A stretch of DNA of 64,000 bases, taken from assembly GCF_047553045.1 (NCBI RefSeq), contig NZ_CP180208.1, positions 496,001 through 560,000 on the forward strand. The letters are read 5' to 3'. A model generated the notes under the pieces. That model had not been told where the DNA came from, did not search any database, and saw nothing but the letters and a program-made list of their open reading frames with translations. A program made the translations under genes and the position numbers. The DNA comes from Sphingomonas_L flavalba_A (GTDB lineage: Bacteria; Pseudomonadota; Alphaproteobacteria; Sphingomonadales; Sphingomonadaceae). Position 1 is the stretch's first letter; each line of letters opens with the position of its first letter. Of this stretch, positions 1-8,454 are shown one piece after another.

Positions 1-2
1 CA

Positions 3-1049
3 GGAAAATCGGACGGTACGGTTGCGGCCGCGCTCCGGCATGGTGCGGCGCCGTGCCTTCGCCACGCCCTTTTCGCCGCCGCCGCGACCATGCTGGCGTT
101 CCCCGCCGGCCCGGCCGCGGCGCAGGGCGGCACGCGCAGCGCCGACGGGCTGTGGAGCGCGGTGCAGGCAGGTGACTGCATCATCGTCCTCTATACGGAA
201 AACCACCCGCTGTTCGGCCCGCGCCGCACCAACCGCACCGCGCACTGGACCGGCGGCTGCGATGCCGACAACCTCGCGCACGGCACCGCGACCTTCTCGG
301 TCGAAAGCCGCGTGGCGCCGTTCGAAGGCGCCGACTACGACGAACGCGTCGAATATCGCGTGACCTTCCGCAACGGGCTGATCGACGGCCCCGGCGATAT
401 CACCGAATACAACACCCGCCGCTCGCCGCGCCTGGCCCTCGCCGCGGTCCCGCGCCGCGCCACCAACCCGTCGGTCGTCTTTCACCGTGGCGGCTGCGAG
501 TTTTTCGTCCAGCCCAACGGCAAGATCGACGCGGCGCCGTTCTGGAAACAATGCAACGCCGCATCCGGCGCCGCCCTGCGCGACCGGGTCCGCGCCGCCG
601 CCGCCACCGTCCGCCGTGGCGCCCAGCCCCCCGTGGCGCAGGAGCGCCCCGAACCGCCCGCCGCCGCTACCCCCGCGCCCGCCGCCCGGCCCGGCGGCGC
701 GGCGTCCCCGGTAGCACCGGACGGCATTGTCGATCCGTCCCGCCGCCGCCTGCTCCACAATCCGGCCGCCTCGGCGATGGATTGCGCCGCCCTCCGCCGC
801 CAGCCGAACGGCCGGAACTATATCATCAACGAATGCGGCGTGCCGATAGAGGCGTTCTGGTGCTCGGTGACCAGCGGCGAATGCGATCGCGGCTTCAGCA
901 ACAGCTGGACGATCGGCATCAACAACAACTGGCCGCTCAGTTCCGACGAATACCGCTGGGCCGCCTGCCGCGGCCGCAACAGCGGCAAGTTCGACAAGGA
1001 CTCTCAGGGCACTCGCTTCATCTGCCCGGATATCAACCCGCCACGGTAG
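3..1049 (+). CDS. Secreted hypothetical protein, 5' end beyond window
   Basis: The reading frame is open to the left edge. The first in-frame ATG is at 90, but the codons before it already encode an Arg/His stretch and an Ala-Leu-Phe-rich hydrophobic run ending in PAAAQ. This looks like a signal peptide whose start lies upstream of the window; starting at 90 would leave only a stub of it. The mature protein has an N-terminal domain with spaced Cys residues, a Pro/Ala-rich linker at about residues 190-240 (counted from 90), and a Cys-rich C-terminal domain (DCAALR, NECG, FWCSVTSGECD, CRGRN, FICPD). It is probably periplasmic or secreted with disulfides. I do not recognise a family. Confidence 0.7.
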   Translation, partial: GKSDGTVAAALRHGAAPCLRHALFAAAATMLAFPAGPAAAQGGTRSADGLWSAVQAGDCIIVLYTENHPLFGPRRTNRTAHWTGGCDADNLAHGTATFSVESRVAPFEGADYDERVEYRVTFRNGLIDGPGDITEYNTRRSPRLALAAVPRRATNPSVVFHRGGCEFFVQPNGKIDAAPFWKQCNAASGAALRDRVRAAAATVRRGAQPPVAQERPEPPAAATPAPAARPGGAASPVAPDGIVDPSRRRLLHNPAASAMDCAALRRQPNGRNYIINECGVPIEAFWCSVTSGECDRGFSNSWTIGINNNWPLSSDEYRWAACRGRNSGKFDKDSQGTRFICPDINPPR

Positions 1050-1150
1050 CGCGCGCGGCAGCGGGCCTGTCCGTCGCTTCTCCACGCGGCGATCCGCGCC
1101 TGCCATTGTGGGGCGTGCCGCACAATGGCAGGCGTCTGAACCGACAGGAC

Positions 1151-1795
1151 TTAGAACCGATACCCTAATGTCAGCTGCAAAATCGGATAGACCTTGTAGT
1201 CGTCGACATCGCTCTGCAGGCTCATGCGCTCGGCTTCGAGGTCGGCTGCTGACACGCCGCTCCCGCTGGCGGTGAAGTTGCGTAGCCGGACCTTGCCCTG
1301 AAACAGCACCCCGGCTTCCACGCCGGCCGTAAACCCGGAACGCAGCCCGCCACCGTAACCAAGTGTCAGCGCCGGCGCAAAATTCTTCGTTTCCGCCTTG
1401 CCTCGCAGCGTTCCGACCTGGGTTGGCGTATAGGATGTGCCGTTGAGCTCGATATCCTCGGTTGGGGTTGCGCGCACGGTTCCGGCGTTGCCGTTGATGC
1501 GCGCGCCGGCTGAAATCCGGAAGCCTCCACCGAACGGGTAGAGGTCGAACATCATGCCGACGGATTTCAGCTTCACCTTGCCCCGATAGGTCACATCATC
1601 GGAATCGAAGTTGTGGCTGACGGACAGGAAGGTCGCATTGCCGCGGACGCCAAACGTGTCCGACAACCGATACCCCAGCTCCGGCCCGATGCCCAGGGTG
1701 CCACCGGTCAGGCTGGCGCTGACCTGGCCTTCCGCCATCGCCTGGGTTGGGACGCACAAGGCGGCCAGCACGCCGGACAGCAATAAAACCCTCAT
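1151..1795 (-). CDS. Outer-membrane beta-barrel protein
   Basis: This 214-residue protein has a clear signal peptide (MRVLLLSGVLAALCVPTQAMA, cleavage after AMA). Alternating aromatic/hydrophobic strands and Gly-rich turns follow, and the last residues GYRF end in the terminal Phe used as an outer-membrane insertion signal. The size fits an eight-stranded OmpW/OmpA-like barrel. No specific substrate can be inferred. It converges with the preceding secreted protein and seems monocistronic. Confidence 0.7.
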   Translation of the reverse strand: MRVLLLSGVLAALCVPTQAMAEGQVSASLTGGTLGIGPELGYRLSDTFGVRGNATFLSVSHNFDSDDVTYRGKVKLKSVGMMFDLYPFGGGFRISAGARINGNAGTVRATPTEDIELNGTSYTPTQVGTLRGKAETKNFAPALTLGYGGGLRSGFTAGVEAGVLFQGKVRLRNFTASGSGVSAADLEAERMSLQSDVDDYKVYPILQLTLGYRF

Positions 1796-1934
1796 AATCT
1801 GTTCCCCTTCGACGATAGTCAGTATCGCCCCCGGTTCTGAACCGTTTTCTACGCTGCCGCTTCCCCCAAACGGGGGATAGCGCCGCCGTCCCGATTCTGG
1901 ATCAACGTCGGCAAGGTGGCGGAAGCGCGGCCGC

Positions 1935-2391
1935 TTAGGTGTTCAGTCCCGGCATTTTGCGGGTCGGATTGACGATGCGCCGTTCTGGCCCTGACGTCCG
2001 ATCTTGGCGATGTATTCTTAGGGCGAGAGTCCGTTGAGGGTCTTGAGGCGGAGACGGAGGCGGCGGCCGAAATTGTAAGCGCCGATGAAATCGGCGAGGC
2101 GCGTGCGCGGTTGGTCATGGCGTTCGTGGAGAAAGCGTCTGCCGGTGGCCTCGGCGGCCTGCACTTCAGCGATAGCGATGTGGCAGAAGCCGATGGGATA
2201 GCGCTTGAACCGCTGCCGTTTTGGCCTGTCGACCTCGATATCTGGCAAGCGCGAGATTGCCGACAGCGGTGAAGCGCCGATCGTGTCAGGTGCGGGATCG
2301 TCGGCTGCAGAGCGTAGCGGCGGTCGCCCCACGGCAGCAACATATGCCGTCGAAACGCGACCACCATCGCCTCCTCGGTTGCGATCAGAGG
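1935..2391 (-). pseudogene. IS481-type transposase remnant
   Basis: Pieces of an IS481-family transposase can be read in three minus-strand frames. About 2391-2265 gives TEEAMVVAFRRHMLLP and IPHLTRSALHRC. Then comes a frameshift, and about 2265-2020 gives ISRLPDIEVDRPKRQRF, RYPIGFCHIAIAEV and, directly after, HDQPRTRLADFIGAYNF and LKTLNGLSP. A TAA replaces the usual Tyr codon at about 2018, and a last shift restores the C-terminus NPTRKMPGLNT with its stop at 1935-1937. The DDE catalytic core that normally lies between AEV and HDQ is missing. It is non-functional and I see no terminal repeats. Family assignment rests on remembered consensus motifs. Confidence 0.75.
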
Positions 2392-2468
2392 CGTGGAATG
2401 AGGGCGCCTTCGACAGGCTCAGGCCATTTCGGCCTGGTCTTCCAGTCCTTCACCGCTGCCCGCTTTCG

Positions 2469-2882
2469 CTACTTCGCCACCCCCCGGCTCTTCCCCCAGG
2501 AACGCGCGGCGGTGTAGCCAAGGTAGCCGGTGCCGAACAGCGCGTAGAGCGGTTCCGGAATACCAGCCAGATAGGCGTTCATCCCACGCGCGATCGCTTC
2601 GGCCGTGTCCGGCCGGATCGCGGCGATCACCCCCATCGGGATCGCCCACAGCAGCAGCGCGTACATCACGTAGAGGAAGCTGGGCCGGGCGCGGCTGGTC
2701 CACGGGTCGGGCGACTGCGCTTCCGCCAGGATCGCCGCCATCTGCGCCTTGGCCACGTCCAGCTCGCGGCTGCTCTCGAGCTTCAGCAATTCCAGCTTGG
2801 CGGCGTCGCGCGCTTCCGGGTCGGGGATGATCTTGTCGAGCAGCTTGGTGATCGGGCTGACCAGCCCGCCGAGAATATCCAT
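2469..2882 (-). CDS. Holin of the 3TM (gene-transfer-agent type) family
   Basis: This 137-residue protein has an N-terminal amphipathic, charged helix region (MDILGGLVSPITKLLDKIIP, then KLELLKLESSREL). Two to three hydrophobic segments follow, around residues 67-90 and 105-130, and the C-terminus is basic (SWGKSRGVAK). This matches the holin of 3TMs family that releases phage or gene-transfer-agent particles by letting the endolysin through the inner membrane. It lies directly downstream of the endolysin gene on the same strand, so the two form a lysis cassette. No structural phage genes are next to it. Confidence 0.75.
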   Translation of the reverse strand: MDILGGLVSPITKLLDKIIPDPEARDAAKLELLKLESSRELDVAKAQMAAILAEAQSPDPWTSRARPSFLYVMYALLLWAIPMGVIAAIRPDTAEAIARGMNAYLAGIPEPLYALFGTGYLGYTAARSWGKSRGVAK

Positions 2883-2970
2883 GCTTCGTCTCCACGAAAA
2901 CGGGGGGAAGGGAGGGGAAGGCGAGCGCTGCCGGCGTTCCGGCGCGGCGCGCTCCGGCCGGCCGGCCGGT

Positions 2971-3510
2971 TCAGGCCAGCCGGTTGGCCAGCCAGCCGTA
3001 CAGGAACGCCTCGTTCGCCGGCCGTCGTTCCGCCAGCCGGATATAGCGTTCGCCCTGAAGCGCGTTCAGCGCGCGCAGCAGCACCGCTTCGCCGCCGGGC
3101 CTGCGCCGGTCGAGAAAGGCGGTGAGCGCCGCCTCGGTCTGCGGGCCGAGCGCGCCGTCGGCGGCGATGTCGGGGTAATCGGCGGCGTCGCGGTTCAGCG
3201 CGTTCAGCGCCCGCTGCAGGAAGGCGGTCGCCACCGCCGGGCCCATGTTGATCCCGGTGTCGAACAGTTCGGCGGCGATCGCCGGCGCGGCGGCGGCGAT
3301 CCGCGCATAGCCGGGCTGCTCCCAGTACAGCCGGCGGTAGATGCGTTCGGCGGTGGCGCGCGGCAGCGCCCGCATCGGCCCGGCATAGCCGTTCGCCCGC
3401 GCCACCGCCTCGCTGATCCCGAATCGCGTCGGCCCGCCCCGGTCGGCCGGGTGGTCGGCATAGCCGCCTTCCCGCCCGATCGCCGCGTCGATCAGGTCGT
3501 CAATGTCCAT
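2971..3510 (-). CDS. GH108-type endolysin (N-acetylmuramidase)
   Basis: This 179-residue protein starts with the glycosyl hydrolase 108 signature: IGREGGYADHPADRGGPTRFGI around residues 11-32, with the catalytic Glu in REGGY. It continues with LYWEQPGY, FDTGINMGPAVA and a C-terminal peptidoglycan-binding domain containing DGALGPQTEAAL. It would cleave peptidoglycan glycan strands. It has no signal peptide, as expected for an endolysin that depends on the adjacent holin. The pair is upstream of tRNA-Pro on the same strand as the tRNA. Confidence 0.85.
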   Translation of the reverse strand: MDIDDLIDAAIGREGGYADHPADRGGPTRFGISEAVARANGYAGPMRALPRATAERIYRRLYWEQPGYARIAAAAPAIAAELFDTGINMGPAVATAFLQRALNALNRDAADYPDIAADGALGPQTEAALTAFLDRRRPGGEAVLLRALNALQGERYIRLAERRPANEAFLYGWLANRLA

Positions 3511-3651
3511 CCCGGCCTCCTCGGTTCGATACGATTCGCATATCTAACCAAATAGGTTTATTGTAGGACAGCGAAAAGCGCCGCGCCGGAACCTTCCGGT
3601 CCGCCACGCTGTGTTTTCCCTGATAACCTCGCTGGAAACCGCTTGTGAAAT

Positions 3652-3728
3652 TGGTCGGGGCGACAGGATTTGAACCTGCGACCCCCACACCCCCAGTGTG
3701 ATGCGCTACCAGGCTGCGCTACGCCCCG
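3652..3728 (-). tRNA. tRNA-Pro (anticodon GGG)
   Basis: The 77-nt minus-strand cloverleaf has acceptor stem CGGGGCG/CGCCCCG, D arm GCGC...GCGC, anticodon stem TCACA/TGTGG with loop CTGGGGG (anticodon GGG), T arm GCAGG-TTCGAAT-CCTGT, discriminator A and an encoded CCA. It reads proline CCC codons. The lysis cassette lies about 140 bp beyond its 3' end, a common setting for integrated elements, but I see no attachment-site duplication. Confidence 0.97.
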
Positions 3729-3907
3729 ACCGACGGGCCGTCCGACCCGAAGCCGCGCCCATTAAGCCCAGTCGCGGCCCGGCGCAAGGTGCGGGGCGAA
3801 CCGTCACCCCACGCTGGCCGGTTGCGCCCGGCCCGCACATCGTGATAGGCGCCGCCTTTTCCGGTCGGCCCTGCGGCCGGCTGCCCCTTGCCAGGCGATA
3901 ACTGACG

Positions 3908-4249
3908 ATGTTCGCTACACCTGCATATGCCCAGGCGGCCGGTGCCGCCGCCCCGACCGGCGGGATGTCCTTTCTGATCCAGATGGTCCCGCTGATCGCG
4001 ATCTTCGTGATCTTCTACTTCCTGCTCATCCGCCCGCAGCAGCAGCGGATGAAGAAGCACCGCGCGATGATCGACGCCGCCAGGAAAGGCGATCAGGTCG
4101 TCACCGGCGGCGGGCTGGTCGGCAAGGTGACCAAGGTCGACGACGCCTTCGTCGAGGTCGAGATCGCGGCCAACGTCCGGGTCAAGGTGGTGAAGGCAAC
4201 GCTGAGCGACATCACGCCGGCTGGCGGCGCGCGTCCGGCGAACGACTGA
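3908..4249 (+). CDS. yajC: Preprotein translocase subunit YajC
   Basis: This 113-residue protein has one transmembrane helix at about residues 22-42 (FLIQMVPLIAIFVIFYFLLI), followed by the YajC hallmark IRPQQQRMKKH and the conserved GDQVVTGGGLVGKV segment. YajC associates with SecDF in the inner membrane and supports protein export. Its stop codon overlaps the secD ATG by one base, giving a translationally coupled yajC-secD-secF operon. Confidence 0.97.
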   Translation: MFATPAYAQAAGAAAPTGGMSFLIQMVPLIAIFVIFYFLLIRPQQQRMKKHRAMIDAARKGDQVVTGGGLVGKVTKVDDAFVEVEIAANVRVKVVKATLSDITPAGGARPAND

Positions 4250-5850
4250 TGGGCCTGCTGGATTTTCCGCGCTGGAAGGTCGTCAGCATCCTTGGCGTCG
4301 TGCTGTTCGGCGTCTCGCTGGCGCTGCCCAGTCTGGTGCCGGAGGCCTACTGGCCCCGCTTCCTGCCGGCGCCGCGGATCAATCTTGGCCTTGACCTGTC
4401 CGGCGGCAGTCACCTGCTGCTGGAAGCGGACCCGACCGACGTCGCCAACCAGCGGCTCGAACAGATGCAGGACACGATCCGTACCGAAATGCGGCGCGGC
4501 GATCCCCGTATCGACATCAGCGATATCTCCAGCCAGGGCGGCCGGCTGAGCTTTCTGGTCCGCAACCCGGCGCAGACCGACGCGGCGGTCGAACGCATCC
4601 GCGCTCTGACCCAGGGCGTCGGCGTCACCGGCCAGCGGGACTGGAATGTGCAGGTCGAAGACACCAGCCGTGTCATCGTCACGCCGACGGCGGCGGGCCG
4701 CGACGCTGCGGTCGACGCCGCGATGCAGGTCGCGACCGAGGTTGTCCGCAAACGCATCGACGAACTCGGCACCCGCGAACCGACGATCATCCGGCAGGGG
4801 GCGACCCGCATCCTTGTCCAGGTGCCCGGCCTCCAGGACCCGGAAGCGCTGAAGCAGCTGCTCGGCAAGACGGCGAAGCTAGAGTTCAAGATGGTCGACG
4901 TCACCGCCAATCCGGCCGACGTCGCGCAGGGCCGCGCCCCTCCGGGCAGCCAGGTGCTGCCCTATCCCGATTCCCCCGGCGTGGTGAAGGCGATCGCCGT
5001 CCACCGGCAGGTGCTGATTTCCGGCGACCAGTTGATCGAGGCGCAGCAGGGATACGACCAGCGTGACAACTCGCCGGTGGTCAACATTCGCTTTGACGCG
5101 GCGGGCGGCAAGCGCTTCGCCCGGGTGACGCAGGAAAATGTCGGCCGGCCGTTCGCGATGATCCTCGACAACGCGGTGCTGTCCGCCCCGAATATCAACG
5201 AACCGATCCTGGGTGGTCAGGCGCAGATTTCCGGTAATTTCACCGTGCAGAGCGCGACGGAACTGGCGATCGCCCTGCGGTCCGGCAAACTGCCGGTGGC
5301 GCTGAAGGTGATCGAGGAGCGGACGGTCGGCCCTCAGCTCGGTGCGGATTCGATCCGCGCCGGCATTCTCGCCTCCGTGATCGCCGCGGTGGCGGTGATC
5401 ATCTTCATGCTGGTCACCTATGGCCGGTTCGGCATCTACGCGAACCTGGCGGTGATCATCAACGTGTTCGTCATTCTTGGGGTGATGGGTCTGCTCGGCG
5501 CGACGCTGACCCTGCCCGGCATCGCCGGTTTCGTGCTGACGATTGGCACCGCCGTGGACGCCAACGTGCTGATCAACGAACGCGTTCGGGAAGAGAGACG
5601 GCGTGGTCGCCGCGTCGCGCAGGCGATCGAGCATGGCTATCACGAAGCGAGCCGGACGATTTTCGAGGCGAATGTCACCCACGCGATCGCCGGGCTGATC
5701 ATGCTGGTCCTCGGTTCCGGCCCGATCAAGGGTTTCGCGATCGTGCTGCTGATCGGCATCGCGACGTCGGTTTTCACCGCCGTCACCTTCACCCGCATGC
5801 TCGTCGTCGGCTGGCTTCACAGCCATCGGCCGACCGACATCAACATCTAG
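4249..5850 (+). CDS. secD: Protein translocase subunit SecD
   Basis: This 533-residue protein has an N-terminal membrane helix, the SecD motif GLDLSGGSHLLLEAD (about residues 46-60), a large periplasmic P1 domain and, from about residue 375, five transmembrane segments including GTAVDANVLINERVREE. SecD and SecF form an RND-like proton-driven machine that pulls translocated polypeptides to the periplasmic side. The length is somewhat below the 600+ residues of E. coli SecD but usual for alphaproteobacteria. It is coupled to yajC, and secF follows 15 bp later. Confidence 0.97.
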   Translation: MGLLDFPRWKVVSILGVVLFGVSLALPSLVPEAYWPRFLPAPRINLGLDLSGGSHLLLEADPTDVANQRLEQMQDTIRTEMRRGDPRIDISDISSQGGRLSFLVRNPAQTDAAVERIRALTQGVGVTGQRDWNVQVEDTSRVIVTPTAAGRDAAVDAAMQVATEVVRKRIDELGTREPTIIRQGATRILVQVPGLQDPEALKQLLGKTAKLEFKMVDVTANPADVAQGRAPPGSQVLPYPDSPGVVKAIAVHRQVLISGDQLIEAQQGYDQRDNSPVVNIRFDAAGGKRFARVTQENVGRPFAMILDNAVLSAPNINEPILGGQAQISGNFTVQSATELAIALRSGKLPVALKVIEERTVGPQLGADSIRAGILASVIAAVAVIIFMLVTYGRFGIYANLAVIINVFVILGVMGLLGATLTLPGIAGFVLTIGTAVDANVLINERVREERRRGRRVAQAIEHGYHEASRTIFEANVTHAIAGLIMLVLGSGPIKGFAIVLLIGIATSVFTAVTFTRMLVVGWLHSHRPTDINI

Positions 5851-5865
5851 GGCGGGATCGTCGTC

Positions 5866-6834
5866 ATGCGCCTTCTGAAGCTTGTCCCCGACAACACCAA
5901 TATCGGCTTCGTCAAGATCCGCTTCTGGTGCTTCGCGGTCACCGCCATCCTCAGCGTTCTGGCGGTGGCGGCGGTAGCAACGCGCGGGTTGAATCTGGGC
6001 GTCGACTTTGTCGGCGGCCTGCTGATCGAGGCGCGCTTCAGCCAGCCGCCGCAGTTGGACAAGGTGCGCGCGACGATCGACGGGCTGAATGTGGGCGAAG
6101 GCCAGCTTCAGCAGTTCGGCGACCCCAACACCGTGTCGATCCGCCTGCCGCTCCCTGAAAGCAGCGATGAGGGTGCGACGAACGCGGTCGTTCGCACCGT
6201 GCAGGCGGCGCTCAGCAAGCAGGACGCCGGCGTTGTCTTCAACAAGGCGGAGACGGTATCGGGCAAGGTGTCCAACGAACTGATCCGCAACGGCATCCTC
6301 GCGGTGCTATTGGCGATGATCGGGATCGCGATCTTCTCGTGGCTGCGCTACGAATGGCAGTTCGGCATATCGACCTTCGTCGCGATCATGCACGACGTGC
6401 TGATGACCCTGGGCTTCTTCGCCGTCACCCAGATGGAGTTCGACCTGAATATTGTCGCGGCGGTGCTGACCATCGTCGGCTACTCGATTAACGACAAGAT
6501 GGTGATCGACGACCGTATCCGGGAAAATATGCGCAAGTTCCGTCAGATGGACATGAAGGCGCTGATCGACCTGTCGGTCAATGAAACGCTGCCGCGCACG
6601 GTGATGACCTCGATCACTATTGCCCTGGCGCTCGGTGCTCTGATGATCTGGGGTGGTCATGTTCTCCGCGGTTTCACCGCCGCGATGCTGATCGGGGTCG
6701 TCGTCGGCACCTATTCGTCCGTCTATGTCTCGTCGTCGCTGCTGATCTCGCTTGGACTGACCGCGCGTCCGCCGGCGCCGACCAAGAACGCGCCGGGGGC
6801 AGGGGGCGCCGAACGGATCGGCCCGCGCGGCTGA
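5866..6834 (+). CDS. secF: Protein translocase subunit SecF
   Basis: This 322-residue protein has a first membrane helix at about residues 20-40, the SecF motif GVDFVGGLLIEARF, a small periplasmic domain and five C-terminal membrane helices containing TIVGYSINDKMVIDDRIRE and the LPRTVMTS segment. It is the partner of SecD in proton-coupled export. A Gly/Pro-rich tail ends at 6834, where the stop overlaps the ATG of the next gene by one base. Confidence 0.97.
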   Translation: MRLLKLVPDNTNIGFVKIRFWCFAVTAILSVLAVAAVATRGLNLGVDFVGGLLIEARFSQPPQLDKVRATIDGLNVGEGQLQQFGDPNTVSIRLPLPESSDEGATNAVVRTVQAALSKQDAGVVFNKAETVSGKVSNELIRNGILAVLLAMIGIAIFSWLRYEWQFGISTFVAIMHDVLMTLGFFAVTQMEFDLNIVAAVLTIVGYSINDKMVIDDRIRENMRKFRQMDMKALIDLSVNETLPRTVMTSITIALALGALMIWGGHVLRGFTAAMLIGVVVGTYSSVYVSSSLLISLGLTARPPAPTKNAPGAGGAERIGPRG

Positions 6835-7217
6835 TGCCGGCCAACCCGACCGGGCTGCGCGTCTCACAGGACCGGCCGCCGGCGGGGCCTGTGATTTCCG
6901 GTTTTTCGGATGGCGGTTTTCGGATTGACGGCGTCGTCATGGTCGGGGCGCTGTTGACCCCCGAATGGGCGCGGCCCTGGACGGACCCGGTAATCGCGGA
7001 AACGGCGCTGGCGCCGCTGCTCGATATCGTGCCGCAACCCGAATTCCTGCTGCTCGGCACGGGGGCCGGGCTGGTGCGCCCGTCGCCGCGCTTCGTGGCG
7101 GCGATCGAGGCGCGCGGAATAGGGGTGGAGGCGATGGACAGTCGTGCCGCCGCGCGCGCCTGGGGTGTGTTGCGCGGGGAGGACCGGTGGATCGTTGCGG
7201 CGCTGCTGCCGCTGTAA
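6834..7217 (+). CDS. Mth938-like domain protein (NDUFAF3 family)
   Basis: This 127-residue protein belongs to the Mth938/DUF498 fold family: ISGFSDGGFRIDGVVMVGALL, EFLLLGTGAGLVRPSPRFVAAIEARGIGVEAMDSRAAARAW and a C-terminal VAALLPL. Mitochondrial relatives are complex I assembly factors (NDUFAF3); the bacterial role is unknown. The gene overlaps secF by one base, so it is the fourth gene of the yajC-secDF operon, an arrangement common in alphaproteobacteria. Confidence 0.88.
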   Translation: MPANPTGLRVSQDRPPAGPVISGFSDGGFRIDGVVMVGALLTPEWARPWTDPVIAETALAPLLDIVPQPEFLLLGTGAGLVRPSPRFVAAIEARGIGVEAMDSRAAARAWGVLRGEDRWIVAALLPL

Positions 7218-7267
7218 CGCTGTGCCATTGCTGTCTAACCTGGCATGCCCCTGCCATGGCGAAGCCT

Positions 7268-8406
7268 TCAGCGGTGGTTGACCATTTCTGACAGGTGGTC
7301 GAACGGTGCGGCGCTGTTTCTTTCCCAAGTAAAGCGCTCCGCTACCTGACGCACAACTCTTCGATCCGGTGGGGTAGCGAGCAGTGCCGTGATGGCGGTT
7401 ACGGTCGCGCCGGGGGGTCGGGCGATGATGCGGCCGGCACTATCGTCGACCAGCACTTCGCGCGCGCCGCCCACGTCAGTGGTGACAATGGGCGTGCCGC
7501 AGGCGAGCGCTTCGATCCAGGCATTCGCCAGCCCTTCGGAGTCGGACGGCAGGACCATCACGTCCGTCGCGGCGAGCAGCGCGGGCAAGGTGCCGCGCGG
7601 GCGGTGGCCGAAAAAGCGGATGCGGGGGCCGAATCGGGCGCCAGCTTGCGGCGGTCCGGGCCATCGCCGACCAGCAGCAGCGTTGCGTCGATATGGCGGT
7701 CATCGCTTCGATGACTAGATGCTGCCCCTTGCGCGGGATGAGGGCGCCGATGGTCGCGATGGGCCAAGCGCGGCCTTCGCTGCGGCGCGATCCGCCGGGA
7801 CGAAGTGATCGAGGTCAACACTGGTATGGTGTACGCGAATCCGGTCGGTCGTCACGCCCAGTGCTGACATATCCATCTTCATCCGCTCCGACACCGCGAG
7901 CAGTCCATCCGCAGCCTGCGCCGCTGCGACGATCTGCGCGCGGGTGTCGGGGCGGGCGGCCCAATAGTGGGTGTTGGCACGCGCGCCTTGATCAAGAACA
8001 GGACTCCGAAATGACGCGTCAGCCGGAAAGTGGCCGGGCCTCGGGAAAGAAGAATTGGGCGCCGATAACGTCGAACGGAAAATCCCGCCGGAGCCGGGTG
8101 GGCAGCGGAATGAGAGTGTTTGTGATCGCCTTGGGGTGCAGGCGCGCACCGCTGCCGAGAATGAGCGGAAAGCGCAGGCGGTGGACGGTCAGGCCGCTGC
8201 GGTTCTCCCGCACGGGTAAGCCGGTACGCTCGCGATAATGCGGGTGGCGATTAAGCGGCCAGGACGGCAGGCGCGACCGGCGCCACGACCTGGACGGCGC
8301 CGTCGGGTCGTGCGGCGAGGGCCAGTGTATGCTGCTCGACGAACAGGTCGAAGGTCGGCCGACTGGCATCCGGAAACAGGCCGGGAAGGGTCAGGACACG
8401 CAGCAT
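7268..8406 (-). pseudogene. GT4-family glycosyltransferase, multiply frameshifted
   Basis: A full-length GT4 (GT-B fold) glycosyltransferase can be reassembled only by changing frame five times on the minus strand. It starts at ATG 8406 (MLRVLTLPGLFPDASRPTFD). The frame shifts near 8270 (WPLNRHPHYRERTGLPV), near 8025 (ANTHYWAARPDTRAQIV, LLAVSERMKM), near 7780 (ATIGALIPRKGQHLVIEAM), near 7700 (DATLLLVGDGPDRRKL) and near 7640 (RFFGHRPRGTLPALLAATDV). It ends with SDSEGLANAWIEALACGTP and TTDVGGAREVL. The E-x7-E region and donor-site motifs are recognisable, so this is decay of a once complete gene of about 380 codons. Clustered indels could also be sequencing error, but both neighbours are intact. 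Confidence 0.85.
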
Positions 8407-8454
8407 CGCAGCTGACTGTAGCGATGCGAGCTTAAATTTACTGCCGTTGCCCGG

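Noticed and set aside
3511..3651. Attachment-site duplication between tRNA-Pro and the lysis genes
   Set aside because: I looked for a repeat of the tRNA 3' end around the cassette and the IS481 fossil and saw none.
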